From the NCBI GenBank assembly GCA_963603365.1, contig CAVCMI010000004.1, positions 1-21,508 of the forward strand: 21,508 nt of DNA. Reading direction: 5' to 3'. A program made the position numbers and the translations under genes. The DNA is from F23-D06 sp963603365. Lineage in GTDB: Bacteria > Bacteroidota > Bacteroidia > Bacteroidales > WCHB1-69. Below, one piece after another: positions 6,841 to 14,833 of this stretch (positions within the stretch are counted from its first letter, which is position 1; each line of letters starts with the position of its first letter). The notes beneath the pieces were generated by a model. That model had not been told where the DNA came from, did not search any database, and was given only the letters and a program-made list of their open reading frames with translations.

Positions 6841-8175
6841 ATGCTTGTTCAGACAATGGATGAAAACTATGATTCCATTTTAGAAGAGATATTCCGCGCC
6901 TATCCGATGTACCATAAAACCGGCGCGTCTGCCTATAAGGAGGGGCTTGAGAATATAGAGGCGCTGCTCGACATTGTCGGACACCCTGAACGCAAGTTCA
7001 AGGCGGTGCACGTTGCCGGCACAAACGGAAAAGGCTCCGTGGCACACTTGACAGCCTCCTATCTTCAGGAGTGTCACCGAAAAACCGGCCTCTTCACTTC
7101 GCCACATTTGGTTGATTACCGCGAACGGATCCGCATTGACGGCATTATGATCAGCCAGGATGAGGTGCTGGATTTTTTCCGCCTTTATAAACCGCAGTTC
7201 GACATGCTGTCGCCCTCGTTCTTCGAAATAACGACGGCCTTGGCGTTCTGGCATTTTGCCCGGCAGAATGTGGATGTGGCCGTTGTTGAGGTCGGACTCG
7301 GCGGCAGACTCGACGCCACCAACGTCCTCCGTCCGTTGCTTTCGGTCATCACCAACATCTCCCTTGAACACACACAGCTTCTCGGCGATAGCGTCGCCAA
7401 GATCGCTTTTGAAAAAGGCGGCATCATCAAGCAGGATACGCCCGTGGTAGTAGGGGAGTTCCACCCCGAAAGCTACCCGGTGTTTTCTGATCTGGCCAGC
7501 TGGAAGAATGCACCGCTTTTCCTCGCCGAAAACAGTTTTGCAGTCGAGGGCGACCTCTCCGACTGCTCGGTGCGCGATGAGTGCGGCAGACTGTGCTACG
7601 AACACTTGGCTATGCCGTCGGGCGGAGAGTACCAGCGCGCAAACCTGAAGACCTTTTTGCAGGCGGCAGCGTTGCTGCGGCAAATCCTGCCCTACGACAA
7701 AGACGTCACCGAGGCTGCCGTCCGCAATGTGGTGCAGAACACCGGGCTCGCCGGCCGCTGGCAGATGCTCTCCCGCACGCCGCTCGCCATCTGCGACGTA
7801 GGCCATAACTTTGGCGGCTTGTCCTGGACAATGCAACAGCTTGCATCCATGCCTTGCCAGAAGCTGCGGATGGTGTTCGGCATGGTGGCAGATAAGGACA
7901 TTGACCATATTTTGCCGCTGCTTCCTGCTGAAGCGACGTACTATGTGTGCCGGGCTCAGATCGAACGCGCGCTGCCGGCCGATGTTTTGGCGAAAAAGAT
8001 GAGTGCTTGCGGACTCATTTGCCAAACGGCAGGCACTCCTGCCGAGGCCTATCGCAAAGCCTTGTCGGAGGCCTCATGCGACGACATTGTCTTTGTGGGA
8101 GGCAGCTGTTTCGTGGTTGGCGATGTGCTGGCGTCCATAAACGTTCAGCACAAAGAGCAGGAGGTCAAACAATAA
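6841..8175 (+). CDS. folC: Folylpolyglutamate synthase / dihydrofolate synthase
   Basis: It adds L-glutamate to dihydropteroate and to folates with ATP, completing folate synthesis and keeping folates in the cell. It has 444 residues from the ATG two bases after the preceding stop; ATG 6856 is an alternative. Motifs are in the Mur-ligase order: P-loop HVAGTNGKGS (57-66), TSPHL (86-90), FFEITTALAF (127-136), VGLGGRLDATN (151-161) and the C-terminal DVGHNFGG (319-326), where most relatives have DxAHN. Length is normal. It is the only pathway enzyme in this energy-transducer operon and I see no functional link, so it is probably a housekeeping passenger. Confidence 0.95.
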   Translation: MLVQTMDENYDSILEEIFRAYPMYHKTGASAYKEGLENIEALLDIVGHPERKFKAVHVAGTNGKGSVAHLTASYLQECHRKTGLFTSPHLVDYRERIRIDGIMISQDEVLDFFRLYKPQFDMLSPSFFEITTALAFWHFARQNVDVAVVEVGLGGRLDATNVLRPLLSVITNISLEHTQLLGDSVAKIAFEKGGIIKQDTPVVVGEFHPESYPVFSDLASWKNAPLFLAENSFAVEGDLSDCSVRDECGRLCYEHLAMPSGGEYQRANLKTFLQAAALLRQILPYDKDVTEAAVRNVVQNTGLAGRWQMLSRTPLAICDVGHNFGGLSWTMQQLASMPCQKLRMVFGMVADKDIDHILPLLPAEATYYVCRAQIERALPADVLAKKMSACGLICQTAGTPAEAYRKALSEASCDDIVFVGGSCFVVGDVLASINVQHKEQEVKQ

Positions 8176-8177
8176 CT

Positions 8178-9524
8178 ATGGAACTGTCAATAAGTCAAAA
8201 GGAAATCCGGAAGATAACCTATCCCATCATCTTCGGGAACTTGGCACAAACGCTCATTGTGCTGGTCAATACTGTTTTTCTCGGTCATGTCGGCAATGCC
8301 GAACTCGGCGCCGCAATGATGGCCGGACTCTATTACCTTGTGTTCACCACTCTCACGCAAGGTTTCGCCGTAGGAGTGCAGATCATGGTGGCGCGCAAAC
8401 TTGGCGAAGGGCAAAACGCCCGTATCGGCCCCATCTTTGAACATGGCCTCTTCTTTACAATCTTTTTAGGCCTCTGCCTCTTGGGGGTGATGCATTTCTG
8501 CACTGACCTGTTTTTCCAGAAAATCATAAGCTCCAATAACATATATGTCTCCGCACTCCGCTTTATGGATTACCGGCAATGGGGCATCCTGTTCGTCAGC
8601 GTCAACTATCTTTTCCGCTCATTCTATATCGGGCTTTCCAATACGGGCATCATCACGATTACGACCTTGATAATGGCTGCGGTCAACATTTTCTTCGACT
8701 ACTCACTTGTGTTCGGTCATTTCGGCTTCCCTGAGATGGGGGTCGCCGGGGCAGGTCTCTCTTCCGTATTGGCAGAGATAGCCGCTTTTGTCACGTTCTT
8801 CGTCTATACGTTCGTCAGACTCCCGTACCGCAAATACCGGCTATTCTCTTTCGATGCGTACCAACCCGGGATCTTGAAAGCCGTGCTTAAGGTTTCAGTG
8901 CCCACGATGCTCCAGCGCCTGAACTCTTTTGGGGCGTGGTTTCTGTTTTTCGCATTGATTGAGCATTTGGGCGAGGAGGCGATGGCCGTTTCGGGCATTG
9001 TGCGCAGCGTTTATATGCTTTGCACGTTGACGGTGTTCGCATACGCTGCGACGGCAAATACACTTACCAGCCGTCTTATCGGCGCCGGAAAGCAAGACGA
9101 GGTAGCCCCTACTTTGAGGCGAATCCTGAAGATGTCGCTTTTGACGTTGCTCCCGGTTTTGGTTGTCTTTTCCCTTTTCCCAGAAAAAATTGCTTCCATA
9201 TATACCGACAATTCCCAATTGGCTGCGCAGTCGGTGCAGACGCTTTACACGATCTATGTCGGCGCTGTCATTATGGCCATTGCGATGATTTACTTCGAGT
9301 TTGTGTCGGGCACGGGCAATACGCTTGTCGCGCTGTTGCTCGAGACGGGCGTACTCGTTTTCTATGTCGTTTTCATTGTCCTTGCGGCTGGAAAGTTCCA
9401 CCTCCCGATACGGTGGGTGTGGTGTTCAGAATGGGTTTACAGCACCCTGCTGCTTGCCTCGTCGTTGCTGTTCATGAAAATGTACCCTTGGAAAAGCCGC
9501 AAAAGCAGGCTATTGCCTGACTGA
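8178..9524 (+). CDS. MATE-family multidrug/cation antiporter (first)
   Basis: This is an inner-membrane Na+ or H+ driven exporter of the MATE family. It has 448 residues and about 12 hydrophobic helices in two related halves. The N-terminal half carries the helix 1-2 pattern (ITYPIIFGNLAQTLIVLVNT, VFLGHVG) and FAVGVQIMVARKLGEGQ, while VSVPTMLQRL opens the second half. The ATG lies two bases after the folC stop, so it is the last gene of the exbB operon. The C-terminus is basic (KSRKSRLLPD). The 3' end overlaps the next MATE gene on the other strand by 15 bases. The substrate cannot be told from sequence. Confidence 0.93.
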   Translation: MELSISQKEIRKITYPIIFGNLAQTLIVLVNTVFLGHVGNAELGAAMMAGLYYLVFTTLTQGFAVGVQIMVARKLGEGQNARIGPIFEHGLFFTIFLGLCLLGVMHFCTDLFFQKIISSNNIYVSALRFMDYRQWGILFVSVNYLFRSFYIGLSNTGIITITTLIMAAVNIFFDYSLVFGHFGFPEMGVAGAGLSSVLAEIAAFVTFFVYTFVRLPYRKYRLFSFDAYQPGILKAVLKVSVPTMLQRLNSFGAWFLFFALIEHLGEEAMAVSGIVRSVYMLCTLTVFAYAATANTLTSRLIGAGKQDEVAPTLRRILKMSLLTLLPVLVVFSLFPEKIASIYTDNSQLAAQSVQTLYTIYVGAVIMAIAMIYFEFVSGTGNTLVALLLETGVLVFYVVFIVLAAGKFHLPIRWVWCSEWVYSTLLLASSLLFMKMYPWKSRKSRLLPD

Positions 9525-10922
9525 CAGCAGGTGCCGGCTGTAAAGGTGATAAAAAAGAACAGCTGCTGCAACGAGGGCGGAGGCCAGGTCAGAGACGGCT
9601 TGTGAAATCCATACACCGCGCATTCCGAAGATGCCGGGAAACAGGATAAGGCACGGGACCAAACAGAAGAGTTGGCGTGTCATAGACAGGAAAATGGAAA
9701 CGGGGGCTTTGTTGATGGCCTGAAAGAAGGTAGACGCCACCACCTGAAAGCCGACAAACAGGAACATCGACATGTAAAGCCGCAGCCCTTGGACCGTAAC
9801 CGCCACAATTTGCCGGTTTCCGGTGAAAACGCGGGCAATGGCATTTGGGAAGCAGAGGCAGACCAGTTCACAGACTGCTGCCGTGGCCGTGGCGCAAAGC
9901 ATTGCCGTCCGTAAGGCTTCCCTTACTCTGCCGTACTGTCCGGCGCCGTAGTTGTAGCCGACAATGGGCTGCATGCCTTGAGCCATCCCGAACAGCACCA
10001 TAATCATAAATCCGGCAATGCTGTTGACGATGCCGAAAGCCCCGACGGCAAGGTCGCCGCCAGCCACCGCCTTCCCGTCAAGGAGGCAGCCCGAGAGTTC
10101 AATGTCTCCATATCGTTTTAACTGCAAGTTGATGAGGATGACGATGATGCAGGTGCTGCAGTGGATGATGAACGGCGACAGCCCGATGGCGAAGATGTCT
10201 TTGATGATTCTCCCTGAAATCTTGAACCCCTCTTTTTGGAAGCGGACTGTAGATTTTTTGCAGAAGAAATGGGCAATAACCCAAACCAGACCGCAGCATT
10301 GCGACAGCACGGTGCCCAGTGCCGCGCCCCGGATGCCCCATTTGAAAAGGAAAATGAAAGTGGGGGCCAGCAACAGGTTGACCCCGATGGTCAGCAGTAT
10401 GGAAACCATGGCCTTGGCCGGATGCCCGGAAGCCCTCATGATGTTGTTCAGCCCGAAGAACACGTGCGAGATGACATTGCCGGCCAGAATGACCTGCAGG
10501 AAATCGCGGGCGTAGGGCAGCGTGTCCTGACTCGCGCCGAAAAGGCTAAGGATAGGTTCGAGGAAGAGGAGGAAGAGAAAGGAAAAGAATAGACCGATTG
10601 CGGCGTTCAGCATCAGGCAGTTGCCGAGCGTTGCGGCAGCAAGGGCATGGTTTTTTTCGCCAAGCCTGATGGAGATGATTGAACCGGCACCGGCGCTGAC
10701 CAGCGTTCCAAGCGCTACGGTGAGGTTCATGACCGGAAAGGTCAGGGCAAGCCCCGCGATGGCGAGCGGACCGACACCGTTGCCGATGAAAGCCCGGTCA
10801 ATGATGTTGTATAACGAACTTGCCGCCGAAGCCACGATGGCCGGCAAGGCATAACGCCAGAATAGACCGTTAATGTCATTGCCTGCAAGATTCTCCGGAA
10901 TGGTACCTTTTCTGTCCCTCAT
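9510..10922 (-). CDS. MATE-family multidrug/cation antiporter (second, MepA-like)
   Basis: This second MATE exporter has 470 residues from ATG 10922. It is of a different subtype from its neighbour: the helix 1 region reads LFWRYALPAIVASAASSLYN followed by IIDRAFIGNGVGPLAIAGLA, typical of MepA-like proteins. Later motifs are LGTLVSAGAGSIISIRLGE, NIMRASGHP and GMAQGMQPIVGYNYGAG. About 12 hydrophobic helices are present and length is normal. The frame is open upstream of 10922, but a TATTTTTG box at 10934-10941 makes the ATG at 10922 the best start, with a very short leader. It converges on and overlaps the first MATE gene. Substrate unknown. Confidence 0.93.
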   Translation of the reverse strand: MRDRKGTIPENLAGNDINGLFWRYALPAIVASAASSLYNIIDRAFIGNGVGPLAIAGLALTFPVMNLTVALGTLVSAGAGSIISIRLGEKNHALAAATLGNCLMLNAAIGLFFSFLFLLFLEPILSLFGASQDTLPYARDFLQVILAGNVISHVFFGLNNIMRASGHPAKAMVSILLTIGVNLLLAPTFIFLFKWGIRGAALGTVLSQCCGLVWVIAHFFCKKSTVRFQKEGFKISGRIIKDIFAIGLSPFIIHCSTCIIVILINLQLKRYGDIELSGCLLDGKAVAGGDLAVGAFGIVNSIAGFMIMVLFGMAQGMQPIVGYNYGAGQYGRVREALRTAMLCATATAAVCELVCLCFPNAIARVFTGNRQIVAVTVQGLRLYMSMFLFVGFQVVASTFFQAINKAPVSIFLSMTRQLFCLVPCLILFPGIFGMRGVWISQAVSDLASALVAAAVLFYHLYSRHLLSVRQ

Positions 10923-10933
10923 CTTAAAGGCCG

Positions 10934-10941
10934 CAAAAATA
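10934..10941 (-). promoter_or_regulatory. Probable -7 promoter box of the second MATE gene
   Basis: The minus strand reads TATTTTTG, matching TAnnTTTG, with only 11 bases between the box and the ATG. The message would therefore have almost no leader. No clear -33 TTTG is seen. Confidence 0.45.
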
Positions 10942-11108
10942 GCAAAATCTACAGCCCGACAGACTTTTCTGCGGTCTGCAAGCACATGAGAAACCGAAAG
11001 ACAGCCGCCCTTGATGTCGTGGCATACAGCCTTTGGTGAAAAAAAACTGTGAGAAAAAGACGAAAAAATAAAACAAAAAAATAAAAGTGCAAGTGATTAT
11101 AAATTTTA

Positions 11109-11116
11109 TACATTTG
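11109..11116 (+). promoter_or_regulatory. Probable -7 promoter box of gdhA
   Basis: TACATTTG matches TAnnTTTG within a very AT-rich stretch. Transcription would start near 11123, leaving a leader of about 50 bases that holds a purine-rich AGGGAGAAAAA stretch and no obvious hairpin. The -33 element is not recognisable. The rest of the 10942-11172 gap is A/T-rich with no gene. Confidence 0.5.
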
Positions 11117-11172
11117 CACGCTCTTTCCAAGGGAGAAAAACAGTTCATTAACCAACTAAAAAATATAGCAAT

Positions 11173-12516
11173 ATGAAAGTAAATGACATCATGTCCGCTT
11201 TGGAAGCAAAACATCCGGGCGAAAGCGAGTACCTGCAAGCAGTACGCGAAGTTCTTGAATCTATTGAAGAAGTTTACAATCAGCACCCTGAGTTCGAGAA
11301 GGCCAAGATTGTCGAGCGTCTCGTTGAACCGGACCGTATTTTCACATTCCGTGTAACGTGGGTTGACCGCAACGGAGAAGTCCAAACCAACCTTGGCTAC
11401 CGTGTACAGTTCAATGCTGCTCTCGGCGCATACAAGGGCGGTCTTCGTTTCCACAAGGCTGTTAACGTTTCTATGCTTAAATTCCTCGGTTTCGAGCAGA
11501 TTTTCAAAAACTCTCTGACCAATCTGCCTCTCGGCGGTGGCAAGGGCGGCTCTGACTTCGATCCCGTTGGCAAGACCGACGAAGAAATCATGCGTTTCTG
11601 CCAGGCATTCATGTATGAATTGTGGCGCAACATCGGTCCTGACCAGGACAGCCCCGCAGGCGATGTGGGCGTAGGCGGACGCGAAATCGGTTACCTCTAC
11701 GGTGCATACAAGAAACTCGCCCGCGAACACAGCACAGGCGCCCTGACAGGAAAATCATACGGCTGGGGCGGCTCCCTGATCCGTCCTGAAGCTACCGGCT
11801 TCGGCGCAATCTACTATGTAGAGCGTATGGTGAAAGAAAAGAACGACAAAATGGAAGGCAAGAGAATCGCACTCTCCGGCTTCGGCAACGTGGCTTGGGG
11901 CGCTGCTATCAAGGCTACCGAACTCGGCTCTCAGGTGGTTGCCCTTTCCGGTCCCGACGGCGTCTGCGAAATCATCGGCGGCATGACCCCTGAAATGATT
12001 GACTATATGCTTGAAATGCGTGCCTCTAACCGCAACAAAGTTCAGGATATGGCTGACAAATTCCCGGCAAAGGCCAAATTCACGGCCGGCAAGAAAGCCT
12101 GGAGCGTCAAGTGCGACATCGCTTGCCCGTGCGCTTTCCAGAACGAAATGTCTGAGGAAGACGCTAAAGAACTGATCGCCAACGGCGTTAAGTATGTTGC
12201 TGAGGTTTCTAACATGGGTTGCCAACCTGGCGCAATCGCTGCTGTCCAGGCCGCCGGCATTCCTTTCGCTCCCGGCAAGGCTGTCAACGCAGGCGGCGTG
12301 GCTACTTCAGGCCTCGAAATCTGCCAGAACGCCGGCCACATCAACTGGACCGCTCCGGAAGTGGATACCAAACTGCACAAGATCATGAACGACATCTATG
12401 ACATGTGCGTTGAATACGGCAAACAGGCTGACGGCTCTATCAACTATGTGAAGGGCGCTAACATCGCCGGCTTCATGCGCGTTGCTAAGGCTATGCTCGC
12501 TCAAGGCATCATCTAA
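11173..12516 (+). CDS. gdhA: NADP-type hexameric glutamate dehydrogenase
   Basis: It makes glutamate from 2-oxoglutarate and ammonia with NAD(P)H, the main ammonia entry in many Bacteroidales. It has 447 residues, the normal size of the hexameric (about 50 kDa) class. Substrate lysines are at 88 (YKGGLRFH) and 112, the catalytic lysine is 124 in PLGGGKGGSDFDP, and the catalytic aspartate is in PAGDVGVGGRE (Asp164). The dinucleotide fold starts at ALSGFGNVAWGAA (233-245). The CPCAFQNEM and VAEVSNMGC stretches are Bacteroidales-like variants of the usual PCATQNE and AEGANM. Codons are uniform and C-ending, suggesting high expression. It is a single-gene unit with its own promoter and terminator. 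NADP preference is inferred from the class, not proved. Confidence 0.97.
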   Translation: MKVNDIMSALEAKHPGESEYLQAVREVLESIEEVYNQHPEFEKAKIVERLVEPDRIFTFRVTWVDRNGEVQTNLGYRVQFNAALGAYKGGLRFHKAVNVSMLKFLGFEQIFKNSLTNLPLGGGKGGSDFDPVGKTDEEIMRFCQAFMYELWRNIGPDQDSPAGDVGVGGREIGYLYGAYKKLAREHSTGALTGKSYGWGGSLIRPEATGFGAIYYVERMVKEKNDKMEGKRIALSGFGNVAWGAAIKATELGSQVVALSGPDGVCEIIGGMTPEMIDYMLEMRASNRNKVQDMADKFPAKAKFTAGKKAWSVKCDIACPCAFQNEMSEEDAKELIANGVKYVAEVSNMGCQPGAIAAVQAAGIPFAPGKAVNAGGVATSGLEICQNAGHINWTAPEVDTKLHKIMNDIYDMCVEYGKQADGSINYVKGANIAGFMRVAKAMLAQGII

Positions 12517-12531
12517 TCGTTGATTTCTGCA

Positions 12532-12550
12532 AGAGTCCGAAACAGACTCT
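12532..12550 (+). other. Small hairpin between gdhA stop and terminator
   Basis: AGAGTC at 12532-12537 pairs perfectly with GACTCT at 12545-12550 around a 7-base loop, 15 bases after the gdhA stop. It is short and has no T-tract. With the following terminator it makes a two-hairpin 3' end that may protect the message. Confidence 0.35.
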
Positions 12551-12562
12551 GAAATCATAACG

Positions 12563-12602
12563 GCAGCGGTTTCAGCATTTGCTGAAACCGCTGCTTTTTA
12601 TT
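12563..12602 (+). terminator. Rho-independent terminator of gdhA
   Basis: A perfect 14-bp stem (GCAGCGGTTTCAGC at 12563-12576 with GCTGAAACCGCTGC at 12581-12594) encloses a 4-base loop and is followed by TTTTTATT. This is a textbook intrinsic terminator, 46 bases behind the gdhA stop. Confidence 0.92.
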
Positions 12603-12868
12603 CTGGCAAGTTCAACCTGGATAGTTACAAAATGCGGGGGCACAAGACAGCCCACCGGCGGATGACCCTGTCAGGAATGTGCACTGCGCCTGTTGCCCGC
12701 AAAGTTTTCGATTGTGTTTTTGGGGGGCTTCCCCTTGTCAGGTCAATTATGTTCCTGTTCGTCTCGTTGATAGGAGCAATTAGTATGGAATGTTGGGCCC
12801 TCAAAAGTGGCATTTCCCCAGGTTAAACTTGTGTACAAAAAACTATTGAATTCCAAAAAGATAACAGA
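12603..12868. other. Stretch without a supported gene
   Basis: About 265 bases lie between two terminators. Open frames of about 60 codons exist on both strands but read as low-quality protein, without a box or leader. The stretch is fairly GC-rich and has GGGGGGCTTCCCC near 12722. I see no tRNA-like fold, promoter box or repeat copy elsewhere in the window. It may be decayed coding sequence, but nothing proves it. Confidence 0.5.
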
Positions 12869-12902
12869 AAGGGCTGAATTCCCGGCGAGGAATCCAGCCC
12901 TT
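12869..12902 (-). terminator. Terminator of the rubrerythrin gene
   Basis: AAGGGCTGAATTCC (12869-12882) and GGAATCCAGCCCTT (12889-12902) pair with one mismatch around a 6-base loop. On the minus strand the stem is followed by TCTGTTATCTTTTTGG, a loose T-rich tail. It lies 48 bases behind the rubrerythrin stop. The plus-strand side has only a weak T-rich tail. Confidence 0.75.
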
Positions 12903-12949
12903 ATTTCATCTGGCCTGAAAAGTTTTGGCAGACAGCCTTAGATGAATAG

Positions 12950-13522
12950 TCAGATGTTGTGCTTCATCTCCTCAAAGTATGCTTGCGGATGCTGACAAGC
13001 CGGACAAACCTTCGGTGCGTCCGTTCCCTCGTGGATGAATCCGCAGTTTCGGCATTGCCAAACGATGGGCTCTTGTTTTTTGAAGACTTCCCCGTTTTCC
13101 AGATTTTTCACTAATGCCAGATAACGCTCTTCATGCCCTTTTTCTGCTATGGCAATGTTGCGGTACATGGCAGCAATGTCTGCGAAGCCCTCACTGGCGG
13201 CCACCTCGGCGAAATGCGGGTAGGCATCTGCCCACTCCTCATGCTCTCCCATGGCGGCGGCTTTCAGGTTCTCTATCGTGGTGCCGATGACCCCGGCGGG
13301 AAAACATGCTGTTATCTCTACGTTTCCGCCCTCCAGATACTTGAACATACGCTTGGCGTGCTCTTTTTCCTGTTCTGCGGTCTCTGTGAAGATGGCAGCC
13401 ATCTGTTCATAACCCTCTTTCTTTGCGGCACTGGCAAAGTAAGTGTAACGCATCCGCGCCTGCGATTCGCCGGCAAACGAGTGCATAAGATTCTTTTCTG
13501 TTTTTGTTCCTTTGATACTCAT
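12950..13522 (-). CDS. Rubrerythrin
   Basis: This is a cytosolic non-haem iron peroxidase that reduces hydrogen peroxide with electrons from rubredoxin/NADH and protects anaerobes from air. It has 190 residues from ATG 13522. The N-terminal four-helix diiron domain has FAGESQARMRY (Glu19), EQEKEH (Glu52, His55), GEHEEW (about 92-97) and AEKGHEERY (Glu127, His130). The C-terminal rubredoxin-like domain has Cys157-x2-Cys160 and Cys173-x2-Cys176 (CRNCGF, CPACQHP). All metal ligands expected of the family are present. The frame runs open further upstream, but the box and hairpin at 13551-13591 support this ATG. Single-gene unit with its own terminator. Confidence 0.96.
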   Translation of the reverse strand: MSIKGTKTEKNLMHSFAGESQARMRYTYFASAAKKEGYEQMAAIFTETAEQEKEHAKRMFKYLEGGNVEITACFPAGVIGTTIENLKAAAMGEHEEWADAYPHFAEVAASEGFADIAAMYRNIAIAEKGHEERYLALVKNLENGEVFKKQEPIVWQCRNCGFIHEGTDAPKVCPACQHPQAYFEEMKHNI

Positions 13523-13550
13523 ATTGTTATAAAATGTTTGGTTTTTAAGC

Positions 13551-13572
13551 GTGGCAGGTTCATTCCTGCCAC
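13551..13572 (-). promoter_or_regulatory. Perfect inverted repeat in the rubrerythrin leader
   Basis: GTGGCAGG (13551-13558) and CCTGCCAC (13565-13572) form a perfect 8-bp inverted repeat with a 6-base spacer. It starts about 5 bases after the expected transcription start and ends 28 bases before the ATG. It can be an mRNA leader hairpin or a dimeric repressor operator. No T-tract follows, so it is not a terminator. Confidence 0.55.
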
Positions 13573-13583
13573 ATAAAACAGAG

Positions 13584-13591
13584 CAAAAATA
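13584..13591 (-). promoter_or_regulatory. Probable -7 promoter box of rubrerythrin
   Basis: The minus strand reads TATTTTTG (TAnnTTTG), 61 bases upstream of the ATG. The -33 region has no clear TTTG. The leader is occupied by the inverted repeat at 13551-13572. Confidence 0.5.
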
Positions 13592-13728
13592 GGGAATTGT
13601 TTTTACATACACCTTTACGTTAGTTTTTTTTAACACGACAGTATGGTTCCTGCTCTCCCCAATACGCAACCCTTTCGGACATTTGCAGAAGAAGAAAACA
13701 CGGCAGCCGTTCCGCATAGAAAAAATAG

Positions 13729-13736
13729 TACCTTTG
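13729..13736 (+). promoter_or_regulatory. Probable -7 promoter box of the nuclease-queD-pepP cluster
   Basis: TACCTTTG fits TAnnTTTG and lies 20 bases before the ATG of the secreted nuclease, giving a short leader of about 14 bases. This also argues against the longer open frame that begins near 13643. No clear -33 box. Confidence 0.55.
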
Positions 13737-13756
13737 CAAGATTTTTAGGGATTGGA

Positions 13757-14833
13757 ATGAAAAACCTGTTGCCATTATTCTTTGTTTTCTTCGGCTTTGC
13801 AGCCTCGGCCCAAGCCCCGTCCGGCTATTATTCTTCCGCCTACTACAAAAAAGGCTATGCTTTGCGTGTCGCACTGCACAATATCATTGATTCGAGCATT
13901 TCGTTGACTTATGCAGGATTGTGGGACGCTTTTGAGCAAACGGACGAGAATCCGCAGAACGGCAAGGTATGGGATATGTATTCTGACAACCCTGACGGAA
14001 CTGCTGCCTATTATTTTGACTTCAGCGACCGTTGCGGCAATTACAGTCGAGAGGGCGACTGCTTTAACCGCGAACACAGCATCCCGCAAAGTTGGTTCAA
14101 CGAACAGATGCCCATGCGTACCGACTTGTTCCACGTCTATCCTACCGACGGCTATGTCAACAACAGACGCGGCAATTACCCGTTCGGGGAGGTTGACCAC
14201 GTACAGTGGGTGAGTACAAACGGGTCAAAACTGGGTACAGGCTCTGTGGACGGTTCTTCAGCCACCGTTTTTGAGCCTATTGATGCCTACAAAGGCGACT
14301 TCGCCCGCAGTGCTCTCTATATGGCGGTGCGCTATATGGACCGGAATCTTGGTTGCACCACCCAGTCGATGTATGCCTCGGGCTCGCTTAAGCCGTGGGC
14401 CTTGCAGACTATGCTCCGTTGGCATGCCGAAGACCCCGTCAGCCAAAAGGAAACAGACCGCAACAACGCCGTTTTTGCCATACAGCATAACCGCAACCCC
14501 TTTATAGACTATCCGGAATTGGCAGGCAAGATTTGGGATGCCGACTCCGTAAATGCTTTCAACCCAAACGCTTTGGCCGGTTACGATCCAAACGCCATTG
14601 TGACACTTTATCCGAACCCGGCATCCGACAGGGTTAACATTGCTTTGTCTGACGTCCATCAGGGCACAGTAACAGTTCTATTGTTTAATGCAGCAGGCGA
14701 ACTGCTTTCGTGCCGCGAAACGTCCGGCGGCGTGTCTGTCCAGCTGGCACTTGCCGGACTTCCCGCCGGCATCTATTTTGTCCGCATTTCAGGCGGCAAT
14801 TTTGTCATGAACCGTAAATTGCTGAAATTATGA
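13757..14833 (+). CDS. Secreted endonuclease I with T9SS sorting domain
   Basis: This is an exported nuclease of the endonuclease I family, likely degrading extracellular DNA or RNA for nucleotides and phosphate. It has 358 residues. A signal peptide covers residues 1-20 (hydrophobic core PLFFVFFGF, then ASAQA). The nuclease domain (about 33-260) has the catalytic NREHSIPQSWF (104-114), DLFHVYPTDGYVNNRRGNYP (123-142) and DFARSALYMAVRYM. A type A T9SS sorting domain (about 281-358) opens with VTLYPNPASDRVNI and ends GIYFVRI..NRKLLKL. The protein is therefore probably secreted or surface-anchored through the type IX system, whose own genes are not in this window. Its stop overlaps the queD ATG (ATGA). 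Start chosen by signal peptide and promoter box. Confidence 0.92.
   Translation: MKNLLPLFFVFFGFAASAQAPSGYYSSAYYKKGYALRVALHNIIDSSISLTYAGLWDAFEQTDENPQNGKVWDMYSDNPDGTAAYYFDFSDRCGNYSREGDCFNREHSIPQSWFNEQMPMRTDLFHVYPTDGYVNNRRGNYPFGEVDHVQWVSTNGSKLGTGSVDGSSATVFEPIDAYKGDFARSALYMAVRYMDRNLGCTTQSMYASGSLKPWALQTMLRWHAEDPVSQKETDRNNAVFAIQHNRNPFIDYPELAGKIWDADSVNAFNPNALAGYDPNAIVTLYPNPASDRVNIALSDVHQGTVTVLLFNAAGELLSCRETSGGVSVQLALAGLPAGIYFVRISGGNFVMNRKLLKL

Noticed and set aside
6880..8025. 381-codon open frame opposite folC
   Set aside because: The folC strand has every catalytic motif in order, and the opposing peptide reads as His/Arg-rich noise without a start context.
12646..12658. 13-base word ACAGCCCACCGGC shared with the terminator stem near 16900
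   Set aside because: There is no flanking similarity and no hairpin at the first site, so chance is enough to explain it.
12625..12826. Opposed frames of 62 and 64 codons in the gdhA-rubrerythrin gap
   Set aside because: Neither has a promoter box, a plausible composition or a recognisable motif, and they overlap each other almost fully.
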